The notes beneath the pieces were generated by a model. It was not told the DNA's origin. It searched no databases and saw nothing but the letters and a program-made list of their open reading frames with translations. From assembly GCA_022419385.1 (NCBI GenBank), contig JAJUBI010000006.1, positions 2,852,001-2,916,000 of the forward strand: DNA of 64,000 nt. The letters are read 5' to 3'. Origin of the DNA: Paraconiothyrium sp. Pb-2020. Taxonomy: Eukaryota; Ascomycota; Dothideomycetes; Pleosporales; Didymosphaeriaceae. Shown one piece after another: positions 1-10,285 of this stretch. A program made the position numbers and the translations under genes. Position 1 is the stretch's first letter, and each line of letters starts with the position of its first letter.

Positions 1-1
1 G

Positions 2-151
2 GCTGAGAGGTTCCCTGAGCAACAATTATTTACTGGTGTGGAAGAGGAGAGTGTCCCAAATACTGAACCAGATACTGAAGTGCCAGAGGACTGGGAGGGC
101 GATTCTAAGATGACGGATGCGGATGAAGACTGGGTGGAGCGGGATGAATGA
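2..151 (+). CDS. 3' end of a truncated unidentified gene
   Basis: An open frame enters from the left edge (reading frame 2) and stops at a TGA at 149-151. The visible 49 residues are very acidic and rich in Glu and Asp, ending in EDWVERDE. I recognise no domain. It could be the acidic tail of a host protein or of a transposon protein; nothing visible decides between them. Partial at its 5' end because the window starts here. Confidence 0.4.
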   Translation, partial: AERFPEQQLFTGVEEESVPNTEPDTEVPEDWEGDSKMTDADEDWVERDE

Positions 152-723
152 GTATGTCGGAGGATAGTGATGTTGGTACTGTGAACAGGTCATCGTGTAT
201 TAGCATTTGCTTTGTTTGTTCTAGGAACTACTTACAGTCCATGTTCGCATGAAATTGTCTTGGACCCATCGAGATACATGCTTACTTCTCACAAGGTGTG
301 AACAGTGGTCATATACCGAACATCATACAAATTGTTTTCTCGAATGAAACGTGTGGCAATGCTTGGTTAAATGCCAATCCTACTTGGTCTGCATAGTAGC
401 TTAGACATAAGCTACTTTTATCAATTATATGCGCATGCATCGCAGGTCGTTCTCATGTCATGCCCAATGGCGATTTTAGCGTACTGATATCATTGAGTCG
501 TGAGATTACCGGAAAAAATGCGTAGGCATTGCTGCGCTCCGCTATGCTGCGCGCGCTAAATCGTGATATCATGGGGTATTCGCAACTCCTATATGTCCAT
601 CTCTCCTCTTATTCAGAGACCCTTAACGCCGTAACCGTCACTGAATCGAAGCGGTGAGTTGCACCTCCCGTGTCCTCGCCAACGAGGTGAACAGAAATGT
701 CAAAGTCGTGTCATATTCCCCGT
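152..723. other. intergenic, no gene seen
   Basis: This stretch lies between the left-edge gene end and the stop of the ankyrin gene. It holds an imperfect inverted pair (cgattttagcg at 471-481, cgctaaatcg at 554-563) and two copies of tgatatca (485-492, 564-571). No coding frame with convincing structure is present. It probably contains the 3' untranslated ends of two convergent genes. Confidence 0.5.
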
Positions 724-3700
724 TCAACGTCCAGACTGCCCCTGATTTTGAACCCCGTACTTGCTCTCTCCGCAAATCGCAAATCCAGGCCTCCTTACCG
801 CCGAACGTCCCGCTGAACTTCCCCTCCTGGCCGCGTTCCCATTCGTGCCATTACTCACTACCACAGACTTTTTCTCCGGACTCGATGGCGCAGTCCCTCG
901 GCTCGTAACAGGCAGAAGCGTCAGACTGCCACCCCCGTCGAGATAGCTCTCGACGCTCGGTCTTCCGCGCGTGCTGAGTGCGGCGTCAAGGGCATGCACA
1001 TCGACCGTGAAGCCGTCGAACTTCTCGTTGCTGCTGCTGATACCGTGTAGCTCACCGGGCGGTGGCCTGGGTGCTCGCCATTCTGCCCAGCGCCTCTTCA
1101 CCTCGCGGAAGAAATCGCTAATTGCATCGAGCGACAACGCGATAAATATCATAGGAATAGAGATCGCGAATCCGATCCCGAACATGAATTTGCTGACGTA
1201 GGTGAGCGGTAGACTGGGCTGGTCGCCGCCGGGCAGATGCGGAAACTCGCGGACGTTGATGGTGAAGATTGCGGCGATGAAACTGAGCGGGAGGAATATG
1301 ATGGTAACAATGGTGAAGACCATGATGGTTTGGCTCTGGCGGGCTGTGCCGGCGGCCTGGTCACGGGCAAACCGTGCCTCGAACGCGTTGGCGTGTTTCT
1401 GCTTCAGATCCAACAGATCCGTGATGCTCTCGTAGATACGGCTAGCTTGTTTGTCCATGCGCTCAAGGTCGCTGACGTGGTTCTTCAGCAAAGTACCTTG
1501 CTCTTTGAAGCGGCGCTTGAGGTCTTGTTGGCGGCGGTGCTCTTTCTGGTATATCTCGACAATGCAGGGTTCCATGGCTTCGTGTACAGTACGCTGATCT
1601 TCAAGGACTTTGATAATCATGGCGATCTCGTCGCGGATGTCTTTGATCTCGGTAAGGAGATCGGTTTCAGCACCGATATCAAGGAGTTCGTCGACGAAGA
1701 GAGGAGAATGTGTTGGGCCCATGTCATCATCGTGGAAGTCTTCCTCTGGAATTGGCGGGTCGGCAAGGGCATGCCGGTGTGAGTGCGAGTGTGTGCCGCG
1801 CCTGTTCTTGTGCTCAAGGTGCCGAATTTCGGCTTCGAGATGACGCGAAAAGCGGTTAGGCCGGCGGTGGTGTTGGAGCCAAGCTGATGCTTTCTTGGAA
1901 GCGGCGTTAAATTCTTCAAAGAGACGCGTCTCCGATTCTGTCGCTTCGCCGATGGACGATTCGAACATGTCCAAAAATTGATAGTCCTCGTCGCCCATGC
2001 GGTGGCGATCAAAGACACCGGAGCATCTGTTCGTGATTACCATAGCAAGATCATACACCGACTGGACCGGTTCACGGGTATTGCTGTTGATGTTCTCGAT
2101 GATGCCATCCAATACGTTCAGAGGATCGTTCCTCGGCTGCTGCCACCGTTGTGGAAAGGCAGTCACAATCAAGTCCTTGCCTAGGATCCACATCCACAGC
2201 TGGTCTACCATGAAAACCTTAGGATCCACCTCGCCATCCTCAGATGCCATTCTCCTGGTTTGATAGCGATATACCACTTGATCCTGATCTCTCGATCGCG
2301 TATCGATGTTGTGGTAGAAGAATTGATCAAGGGTCCTCCTGACGTGCAGGCTCACTGTCGAGCTACCTAAATGTGCCCTTAACAGCATCTCATCATAAGT
2401 CTCCGCTTTCTTCAGTCTAGACTTGATCATCAAACCCTCATGCCTCTCCCTCTCCCTCTCTTTTAGCCACTGCGCGCGCGCGATTGCGTCTTGCATCTCT
2501 CGTCTGTTGGCATCAGTCTCGAAATGCAGGTAAGGCATGAACGTGAAGATGTTTCCCTTTGCTGTCAATGAAGTTTCTTTGCGGCCAGGGCTACCTGGAG
2601 ACCGGAGCAGACTGCCACGACTGCCGCTTAATGGTGTGCTAGCTTGTCTAGGTCGCTGGGTATCGCCGCGTCGCGGTGGTGTGTCGGTACCGCCCGATCG
2701 ACCTCCAGCTTGCCTGCTACCACTCCATTTTGGTGTCTTCTTCTGCTTCTCTTTCCTTTGACGCGGCTTGTGTTCTCTCCCTGACCCTGATCCCACTGTG
2801 CCGACTGTCCAATCTGTTTGGTCCGTACTCACCGTGCCCGTCCGGACTGGCGACTTTGGTATTGGCGGTGGATGGTGCTCTTGGAGTCCAGGCGCGGTAT
2901 CAATTCCCAAACCAGTTCCAGTTCCATGACTGACAATGATCGCTGGTGGCCCATGGTCCGCGCTGTCGGACAGATCAGAATCGTCTTGCAGCTTGGTTTG
3001 GCGCGGTATGCTCTGACATAAGGGACGCATGAAATGTGAATGGACCTGCTGTCCTCGATGTTGTTGTGCAAAACTTCTCTCCAAGGCAATGTAACCCGGC
3101 ACGTCATGTGCGCCTTCCTCCACGAACGCTTTCGTTAGCAGCGCTTCCACCCATGCTAAGTTGTTGGCAGGTAGATGGATCCAGCGAAAATCGACGGCTT
3201 TCTCTTGTTTAGGTAGCACTGTAAACGCTGGTTTTCGCGGGTTGTTTGGATCCTTGCCGTAAAGAATCTCGAAGACGCTTCGCTTCGTGACTCGATTCTC
3301 GTTGTGAAAGTTGCCAAAGTCGACAATGGTCCCGTTGAATCCCTGACAGGCGCACAGAGCATCTTTGCTCAGTGTTTCTAGCTGGTTGAAAGGGGCTAGC
3401 TTGTTGACAATGTCCTTATTTTTCTGCTTTGCCGCGAGGATGAAGGGGGTTATACCGAACGCATCACGGGCTGTGCGCTTACAGTCTTCGCGCTCGAGAA
3501 GGCACTGAACGACGTCAAGGTGGTCATTCTGCGCAGCTATGTGGAGTGGGGTCATGCCGTTTAGAAGCCTGGCGTTGATCTCTGCACCCGCACCGAGTAG
3601 TATCCGTATTATCTTGACATTGCCCTGCTGACACGCATTGTGTAAGGGTGTCCATTTGCCATCACTTTTCGCTTTGACATTCGCGCCATAGTGTACCAGC

Positions 3701-4443
3701 AACTCCACGATGTCATCCCTCCCATGCGCAACTGCCAAATGCAATGCTGTCTTCTCTTTCCCCTCCACCGCATTGATGTCCGCTCGCGGCCCCTTCTGCC
3801 TAGTCAGAAGCATCTCGCAAAGTTCCTTCTTCCCCGTGCTCGCTGCCCAATGCAGGGGTGTCCTCTTTGTCTCATCCTGACCCTTCTCCCCGTCGATCAC
3901 AATGCCCGTCCTCAAGAGCAGCTCAATCACACTACTGCCCCAATTGCAATGCTTGTCCGCAGCCAGATTGTGAAGCACATTTCGGCCTTTGTTATCCTTC
4001 CTGTTGACGTCTGCGCCCCGTTTCAAAAGCTCATCGAGAACATGCCAATGGTTCTTCCAAGCGGCCGTCATTAGCGCGGTGCGCCCTTGCTTGTCGCACG
4101 CGTCGACGTCGCCACCGAAACGGAGAAGAACTCGCACGATGCCTACATCGTTCTTCTCGACTGCGCGAAGCAGCGGACTAACCCTACCTCCTGGTGCACC
4201 GTTCGCTTTCGCGCCGTTCTTCAAAAGGTATTCTGCTATCTGGATGTTTCCTCTTTCCGAGGCGCGCATGAGCCCGATGCGAAGGAGGTGTTCGATGGGC
4301 TTGGAGTGGATTTTCGCATCTTCGATGATGGCGATGGCAGCGTCATTGTGGCGCTCTTCGATGGCTTTGAGGAGGCGTGGTTCGGCGCGGACGTGGTGTG
4401 TCGAGGATGCGCCGTCGCTTTGGAGCGATGGCGGGCGCGCCAT
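724..4443 (-). CDS. ankyrin-repeat protein with C-terminal CorA-like membrane domain
   Basis: A single-exon gene of 1239 residues beginning at an ATG. The N-terminal third (about 45-370) is a run of ankyrin repeats with repeated TPLH/TALH-type motifs. The middle is a long Ser/Pro/Gly-rich linker. The C-terminal part (about 850-1110) is helical and charged and ends in two hydrophobic segments at roughly 1038-1062 and 1084-1107, the layout of CorA-type Mg2+ transporters. The canonical Gly-Met-Asn signature after the first membrane helix is absent: the sequence there reads FTINVREFP. Ankyrin-CorA fusions are common in filamentous ascomycetes. Transport activity is inferred only; loss of the GMN loop makes true Mg2+ selectivity doubtful. 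An overlapping open frame precedes the start (see findings). Confidence 0.85.
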   Translation of the reverse strand: MARPPSLQSDGASSTHHVRAEPRLLKAIEERHNDAAIAIIEDAKIHSKPIEHLLRIGLMRASERGNIQIAEYLLKNGAKANGAPGGRVSPLLRAVEKNDVGIVRVLLRFGGDVDACDKQGRTALMTAAWKNHWHVLDELLKRGADVNRKDNKGRNVLHNLAADKHCNWGSSVIELLLRTGIVIDGEKGQDETKRTPLHWAASTGKKELCEMLLTRQKGPRADINAVEGKEKTALHLAVAHGRDDIVELLVHYGANVKAKSDGKWTPLHNACQQGNVKIIRILLGAGAEINARLLNGMTPLHIAAQNDHLDVVQCLLEREDCKRTARDAFGITPFILAAKQKNKDIVNKLAPFNQLETLSKDALCACQGFNGTIVDFGNFHNENRVTKRSVFEILYGKDPNNPRKPAFTVLPKQEKAVDFRWIHLPANNLAWVEALLTKAFVEEGAHDVPGYIALERSFAQQHRGQQVHSHFMRPLCQSIPRQTKLQDDSDLSDSADHGPPAIIVSHGTGTGLGIDTAPGLQEHHPPPIPKSPVRTGTVSTDQTDWTVGTVGSGSGREHKPRQRKEKQKKTPKWSGSRQAGGRSGGTDTPPRRGDTQRPRQASTPLSGSRGSLLRSPGSPGRKETSLTAKGNIFTFMPYLHFETDANRREMQDAIARAQWLKERERERHEGLMIKSRLKKAETYDEMLLRAHLGSSTVSLHVRRTLDQFFYHNIDTRSRDQDQVVYRYQTRRMASEDGEVDPKVFMVDQLWMWILGKDLIVTAFPQRWQQPRNDPLNVLDGIIENINSNTREPVQSVYDLAMVITNRCSGVFDRHRMGDEDYQFLDMFESSIGEATESETRLFEEFNAASKKASAWLQHHRRPNRFSRHLEAEIRHLEHKNRRGTHSHSHRHALADPPIPEEDFHDDDMGPTHSPLFVDELLDIGAETDLLTEIKDIRDEIAMIIKVLEDQRTVHEAMEPCIVEIYQKEHRRQQDLKRRFKEQGTLLKNHVSDLERMDKQASRIYESITDLLDLKQKHANAFEARFARDQAAGTARQSQTIMVFTIVTIIFLPLSFIAAIFTINVREFPHLPGGDQPSLPLTYVSKFMFGIGFAISIPMIFIALSLDAISDFFREVKRRWAEWRAPRPPPGELHGISSSNEKFDGFTVDVHALDAALSTRGRPSVESYLDGGGSLTLLPVTSRGTAPSSPEKKSVVVSNGTNGNAARRGSSAGRSAVRRPGFAICGESKYGVQNQGQSGR

Positions 4444-5170
4444 AGTGCAGTATATGGGTACTGAAGGCTTCTGTATTCTCTAACCTGGAATAGGGCAGGT
4501 TATCCAAACTTTCGAGGCGTTCATACTCGCTGCTGTGTCCAGGAAGACGGTCGAGGGCGATGTAGGTCGCGGTGGTCGGCGCGAATGTAGTCGCATCCAG
4601 TTCAAGGACGGATGTCGCGCTTGGATTCTCGTCCCGACTTGATTTTTGCGCGTCGTGCAACCACAGCGCACTGATGCTAAGGTTCCAAACGACTGCGCTC
4701 ACCGCACAGCTCCATCCTTGCGGTGAACCGCCAAGCCAGACGTGCATATCGAAGATCCGCACATCATCACGTGTACTCAGCCGCATCTCCACCCTCCACA
4801 TGCACCACGCATCTGCCGGGCTTCCCCGCACATCGTAGCCCCCAAGGCGCGAAGGCCGAGATGCTTCGTAAAACAGAAACGAGGAAGAATCAGGCAGGTG
4901 GAGACTCAGTATCGTGTTCATGAACTGGGCGTGCCAGCACACGCGACGGCATTCTCCACGCGGCTGTAGCCGCGACGCGCCTCAACGAATGAGAGGCTAG
5001 ATGACGTCGAATAGAGACATAGCTCCGCATGCTTCAATAATCCTACATTTCCCTCTTCTGCTCGACACCTCCTGACCGCCAGTCTTGATGTGCGTACTTT
5101 AGAGCTTCAACAGCTCCATTGTGGCCGCGAAGTTGGTTGCGAACATTCAACACGGTTCGCAGCGCTCACC
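4444..5170. other. divergent promoter region
   Basis: This 727-base spacer separates two outward-facing genes, the ankyrin/CorA gene and the aspartic-protease-like gene, so it holds both promoters. A long open frame on the minus strand crosses most of it but has no recognised domain. I see no RNA gene. Confidence 0.6.
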
Positions 5171-6529
5171 ATGGCTGTGCCTCAATACCAAGCACTCGAC
5201 TCCAAGGATACGGCAAGCAGGGCTGTCACGCGGGCGTATTCGCAAACATACCAGACTTATCAATATCATTTGGTTGTGGTGGCATTTGTTGCCTCTTTAT
5301 ACGGACTCTACTACCAGATTTCGGGTATCTATCGCGAGTATGCCAGTAGGCATAGCAAACACCATCATTCACACGACATGTACTTCTCCTCTTCTACCAC
5401 TTCTACAACTACCGCCGGACTGCCAGTATCGTCTCAACCGAACCACACAAAGACCGTATTCCTACCCTACATCCATCAGTTCAGAACCGAGAAAGTCCCC
5501 TTAGTTTGGGTAACGATTCACACAGGAGCAAAGGATGTACGTATTGACATGCCCGTCGACACGGGTTCGACAGGCCTTCTGATCGGCGCGCCGCTACTCC
5601 CAGGTATCGACCACAATGCTGGAACGCGCGGGTGCCAATACCTCTCCAGCAGCAGGATCGTGTATGTGGGGCGGTACCTGGATCTCAATCTGACGTTCCA
5701 CGGAATCAAGGATATGACGGCCGAGACGAGGGTGCCAGTGCTGATTGTCGACAAGAGTTGGGTATGCCCGTGGTATGATCCGTCGAAGCATGGTTTCGAT
5801 TGCCCATTGGGACCTGAAGGCCAGGAGCCGATAGAACGTGACGTGAGCAGGATCACGTATATGGGGGTGGGATTCGGTCGGAACAAGAAAGCTATCGGAC
5901 AGCGCACCGCTACGTCGTGGGGTAATCCCTTTCTGAATATCGACTCGATCAATGGGACACGACTGGGGCCGCAGGATATGAAGGCAGGCTATATCGTCTC
6001 GACGAAGGGAATACAGCTCGGTCTGACGAAGGACAATACGCGAGGATTCAATTTCATGGTGTTGGGGCCAGGTGTGACACATGCGGTGGACCCACGAGAC
6101 TGGGCGATGCCGAATATGCGGTTTCGCGTGAATGGACGCAAGAGCATCCCTGGTAGTGCTCTGATTGACACGGGAATTCCGCACATGTACATTAGAGCGG
6201 AGGATGGCGTGCCGCTTCCTGAGGTTGTCATCAAGAACCCGAAGGAAGGGGGTTCGCCGACGGTGCATCGCGTGAAGAACGGCACTCGGATCGCCATCGA
6301 TTTCGGCTCATCCGTAAAAGGAGAGCTGGTCGAGGTGAAGGCGTCGTACTCGTTCGAGGTCGGGCAAAGCTCGTTGATGGCGCCATCCTACGTCGTGCCG
6401 GGAAAGCAAGAGCCTCCGCCATACGTGAACACCGGGCGCAACTTCCTCAAAGGCTACTCGATTGCCTTTGACGCGGTGGACGGTCGCTTGGGATTCTGTC
6501 CTGTGCAGACAGTTCAGTCCATGATATGA
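5171..6529 (+). CDS. membrane-anchored aspartic-protease-like protein
   Basis: Single exon, 452 residues. I chose the ATG at 5171 (context caccATGg); the frame is open further upstream but has no ATG there. An N-terminal cytosolic stretch is followed by one hydrophobic segment at about 34-50, then a His/Ser/Thr-rich linker, giving a type II membrane topology. Two DTG triads are visible, DTGS at 130-133 and DTG at 333-335, about 200 residues apart as in the two lobes of pepsin-like proteases. Cysteines at about 155, 199, 211 and near the C-terminus could pair outside the cytosol. I do not see a clear flap Tyr, and the lobes are divergent, so protease activity is inference. Converges on the UPF0303 gene. 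Confidence 0.7.
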   Translation: MAVPQYQALDSKDTASRAVTRAYSQTYQTYQYHLVVVAFVASLYGLYYQISGIYREYASRHSKHHHSHDMYFSSSTTSTTTAGLPVSSQPNHTKTVFLPYIHQFRTEKVPLVWVTIHTGAKDVRIDMPVDTGSTGLLIGAPLLPGIDHNAGTRGCQYLSSSRIVYVGRYLDLNLTFHGIKDMTAETRVPVLIVDKSWVCPWYDPSKHGFDCPLGPEGQEPIERDVSRITYMGVGFGRNKKAIGQRTATSWGNPFLNIDSINGTRLGPQDMKAGYIVSTKGIQLGLTKDNTRGFNFMVLGPGVTHAVDPRDWAMPNMRFRVNGRKSIPGSALIDTGIPHMYIRAEDGVPLPEVVIKNPKEGGSPTVHRVKNGTRIAIDFGSSVKGELVEVKASYSFEVGQSSLMAPSYVVPGKQEPPPYVNTGRNFLKGYSIAFDAVDGRLGFCPVQTVQSMI

Positions 6530-6754
6530 AGTCCCGACTCGTGCCATCTCTCAGGTCTTCCACCTCTGCTTATGCTCTTTCCTCCCTCGCTCCCTGTCAT
6601 CACTCTCATCCAGCCTTGCCGCAACAGTGAATAACCTGTCCGCGATACCGTTCAGAACGTTGCCACTCGCACTCCTGTTCCTCGTCTTGGGTGGTTGCAC
6701 GGGCGCCTGGATGCCCAAGCCCACCCCGTTCTTGTTTTCTGCACCACCATGCAG

Positions 6755-7297
6755 TCACTTGACAGTCATGCTCCTCATTGGGCTTCGGAAATCGTTCCTC
6801 AGCTCCCTGTACTCCTCGAGGGCCTTCAGCAGCACCATGTGCGCTTGTTCACCGTCCAAACCCGCTATCACTACCGCAGCAGCCACGCCCTCAAATCCCT
6901 TGACAAAGACCGGGTAGCCACCTCCTTCCAGGCTATATTTGGCTCTCTCGTCGAGTGCGAGGCCAGAGTTGTCTCCAAACCTCCTCTCGTCTCCATTGAA
7001 CTTGCAGTGCAGATACCAGGTCGAGTGGCCCCACCGCAGCACGGTAGCAGCTTTCCGGCGTGTCTGGGCTTCGTCATCGGGCATACAGCCCGGCATCGAA
7101 GGCGAGTGAAACAGGGTCTGCGAAGACGAGAGCGAGATGTGGATGATGGCAGCGCAGTCTGCCGTGCGTAACGCATTGCGGAGGATATTTCCAATGACCC
7201 AGGCGTGTTCGCATGTGAAGTGAGCGAATGTGAAGGCGCGCTCCTCCCTGCTCAGGTCATCGAGCGACCGCGTCGGCGACGGGAGTGCGTCGAGCAT
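6755..7297 (-). CDS. UPF0303 family protein (heme-degrading/HbpS-like fold, yeast YBR137W type)
   Basis: An intact 180-residue single-exon gene with an ATG at 7297. The family's conserved blocks are present in order: a VIGNxLR segment near residue 35, the block RWGHSTWYLHCKF near 88-100, LEGGGYPVF near 124, and a C-terminal helix HMVLLKALEEY. In yeast the homologue associates with the Get4/Get5 tail-anchored-protein machinery; no enzymatic role is settled. Length matches the family (about 160-180). Tail-to-tail with the aspartic-protease-like gene, 225 bases apart. Confidence 0.85.
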   Translation of the reverse strand: MLDALPSPTRSLDDLSREERAFTFAHFTCEHAWVIGNILRNALRTADCAAIIHISLSSSQTLFHSPSMPGCMPDDEAQTRRKAATVLRWGHSTWYLHCKFNGDERRFGDNSGLALDERAKYSLEGGGYPVFVKGFEGVAAAVVIAGLDGEQAHMVLLKALEEYRELRNDFRSPMRSMTVK

Positions 7298-9062
7298 CGT
7301 GTGCGGCGCAGTGTGTATTGTGTAGTCGGCGGGTGTATCTGAATGCTATTCCGCAGAACAGAGAAAGGATGCTTCGAACTATGCTACGAACGCGGGACAA
7401 CAAAGCAGGATGCACGGGGGGAAGGTAGAGCGGGGGCTAGCTGAGCGCAGTACACAACCTAATATACACTACACCGGTATTCAGCAGCGCGCAGGCAACG
7501 CACATCGCAACGTCGTCTTGTCTCAGGCTGCACTGTGCCGTCTGGCGGCCGCGGCGTCTTACGCAGTCGTGTAACAGGGCTGCTATGCGCAGCAAGTCTA
7601 GCCGGCGGCCTGCCCCTCACACCACGCTCGTTGCTTCATCGCATCCCGTTTCGAAATTTCCGCCGGTGCAACGAAACGCCGTTGCGCGCCTCGCCGTTGC
7701 CGGGTCTCACTGAGCATTTCGTTGGTACCTGCCCATGTTGTGTGTGTCGCGAATGTCACCTGTCAGGCCGCCAGCAGCACGCGACATTGCAGGCGCTGCG
7801 AACCCAACACCGACATGGCTACCACGACTTTGAGACATGGCCATACGGATACAGAAATGCATATCCCACGCCGCCCTCTCGAGCCGAGGCCACCGAGGAC
7901 GTGGGTCCCGCTCCGCGACGCAGTGCTGTTCGCCCCGGCGCTCATCCACGCTCGCTTGCTGACCCGTCATCTCGCTTCTGCTAAGACAAGGGAGTGTCCA
8001 CATATTACCACGCGTCGCCAAGCCGGCAGGGTGTTGTTGAAACCCTTACTTTTCTTGCCCCTTCTTCTGGGCGGCGCTGGTCGTGGCTGCGAGGAGAGAT
8101 GGGTGGAACAGGTCGCCATGGGTTGTACGAAACCCACTTATTCCCCGGTTGGCTGTTTCTAGTGTGTTTTGCGGACCGGCGTATAGCGTAAACTATTCTC
8201 CGCGTCAAGCCATGCAGATACCCATCTGTATTTCGTGTCCCTTAGATCTACACTCGGTCTCAAACACCAACACCATGAGAGGCGCAAAGGTCTCCATATA
8301 CAGGGCATAGAACAATGCTAATGCCTGATGCCACGCCAACATTTCAGTCCTGCATCCAGATAATGTTTGCTGCTGTTAACTAGCAAGCGGAAGAATCGTG
8401 CGGGTAGCATATCGTTGTAGATGCAGTATACGAGCCAATATGTGGATGTTGTGAGGTGACGAAGCTAGCCTTGGGTATTGTAGTCTCATTATTGATTTTT
8501 CTGCAGTTAGCAATGAGACGACCGTAGGAGTACGGAGTTGATGATAGTGAGATGATGCGTGCAGATCAAGCAAGAGAAGTACAATTCTGTGAGAGCTACT
8601 CGATTTGCGGTGAAAAGGATAGTCACGTGATGTCACATCTATCGACGAAGCCTTTTGTTATGGTGGCGCATGCATAGTACAGATCTATCTGCTATAGTAC
8701 ATCTCTTTAAAAAAATGCGGTCCGGCTCAGGAGTTAGTGTCCTTGATGAGACAAATTCATCTTCACCATTTCCTAACACCTGAACGCATTCACTTTCACC
8801 TAAGCACATTCCCTTTCACCTAGGCGCATTCACTTTCACCACCAAATACGCTAGTCCCAGTTATATGCCAAGACTTGCTTGCTAGCTATACACACACGTA
8901 GAAGATAAATTTCGGGTCGCGGTCTTGACTCTCAAGTCTTCAACCTCACTTTCGCGACCACCTTCTACCCGAAGCCGCCCGCGACCCCACCTGCCCACAC
9001 CTTGCTTATACACTCTCATTGCACCCGCACTCTACTCCTGCCGGACTTCACGCGCCACCACG
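7298..9062. other. intergenic, promoter-rich, no gene seen
   Basis: A 1.77 kb spacer between divergent genes. Short frames occur on both strands but lack ATG starts, splice structure or recognisable domains. It contains the 20-base tandem repeat at 8778-8840, which lies upstream of the membrane-protein gene starting at 9063. The first kilobase is GC-rich and the second is close to even composition. Confidence 0.55.
8778..8840. repeat. three tandem copies of a 20-base unit
   Basis: Three consecutive 20-base units of the form ACCTnnnCnCATTCnCTTTC run from 8778 to 8837, followed by ACC. The copies differ at three to four positions. They end 222 bases before the ATG of the gene at 9063, in its probable promoter or 5' leader. 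They may be repeated protein-binding sites; that is inference. Confidence 0.8.
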
Positions 9063-10285
9063 ATGGAGTTCCGAGTTCTCTTTTTCCACATCTTGAGGTC
9101 CATCAGTCTGGTCTCATGGTATCTCGAATCCCCTCACGTCGCTCGCATAGGACAGCGTCTTGCGAACTGCCCTTATCCTACCCTCGCATGTATCGAGGCA
9201 AGTCAGAACGCGCTGCGCAACTACCAGCAGACCCTTGCACTGCGTGCGGAGTGTGAGCGACAGAATCGACTTGATCAGCTGTACCAGAATGAGTTGCGAG
9301 AGGTGCAGGACAAGAAATACCAAGCCGAATTGTTCAAAAATGCCACATTGTGGAAAACGAAGGGCGAAGCACCCCCTGTGTTTATCGACCAGCGGACTAT
9401 CAACAACAACCTCCTTCAGTTCAACAATTTCTGCCCCAATGACATCAACCCGGCACTCTTCTTCAAGAACCTGAAGCGAAATTGCGACAACCTCCACAAG
9501 CTCAACCAATTGGATCCGGAAACGAAAGAGGCCTGGCTCCAAGCAGCAGAAATAGCGACCCTTTCAGGGAAGCAGATACCACCTGTCTTGGCCATCGATG
9601 CCCCAGACTCCGCATCAGCTCATCTCGACTGGAAGTATTGGTTTCACGCAATATTCGGTGTCTCTCCAGGTACTGTAGGCGCCTACATCGTCACCAGCTA
9701 TAAAGGGTTTCTAGAACTCCTTTGCATCTTTCTGATCATAGCCTGGCTGATACGCTGGATCTTCTCCAAATTGCGCCACCTCATGGTCTGGCTCTTCTAC
9801 AAGTCGCTCCGTCTCATGGTCCCCCTCTTTTTCAAACCGGCAAAGTCAGTCCACGACCAATCAGCTCAAACCGACGAACTCGTTCAATCCGATCAGCCAG
9901 CCCAGTCTGGGCAGGATGTCGAACAAGATCAGTCAGCGGAAATGGACGATCCAACGCAACCTTCAGTCACAACAGTGAGAACATTCGAGCTCAGACGTCT
10001 CAGACGGGAAGCCAATGGCAACACTGCACGAGCAAACGCGACGAGGATGCTTAGACAAAGGATCGAAGAGGTAACGTCGATTGTCGGCATATAAGCGGAC
10101 ATTTTATGCTAACTATAAAACAGATGATGCAAGAGGATCTGCTTGGAGAGTGGTTTACTCACGAGATGCCCCTTCGTCCAGCTAACGCCGAAGCAGTCGG
10201 ACGGCTCCGACAAGCCGTGGACCAGCAGCAGAGGGATCTAGCAGCTAGGAGGCGAATAGACCTCGAAGAGGAGGACGAGCTGTAG
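9063..10285 (+). CDS. unrecognised coiled-coil protein with one membrane segment
   Basis: Two exons, 9063-10070 and 10124-10285; the 53-base intron (GTAACG..ACAG, branch gctaac) keeps the frame, giving 389 residues. The start is the first ATG of the frame (context caccacgATGg). An N-terminal hydrophobic stretch (about 4-20) could be a signal anchor. Residues about 45-95 are Gln/Glu/Lys/Arg-rich and likely coiled coil. A strong hydrophobic segment follows at about 190-230, then a Gln/Asp-rich acidic region with repeated DQ/QSDQ motifs and a basic helical tail ending EEEDEL. I recognise no domain. The gene looks expressed (clean splice sites, good codon frame) but may be lineage-restricted. Confidence 0.65.

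Noticed and set aside
471..571. Imperfect inverted pair and tgatatca duplicates considered as transposon ends
   Set aside because: Only 10-11 bases, unequal length, no target-site duplication and no transposase between them.
5090..5170. Upstream extension of the aspartic-protease-like protein
   Set aside because: It starts at GTG; the first ATG, in good context, is at 5171.
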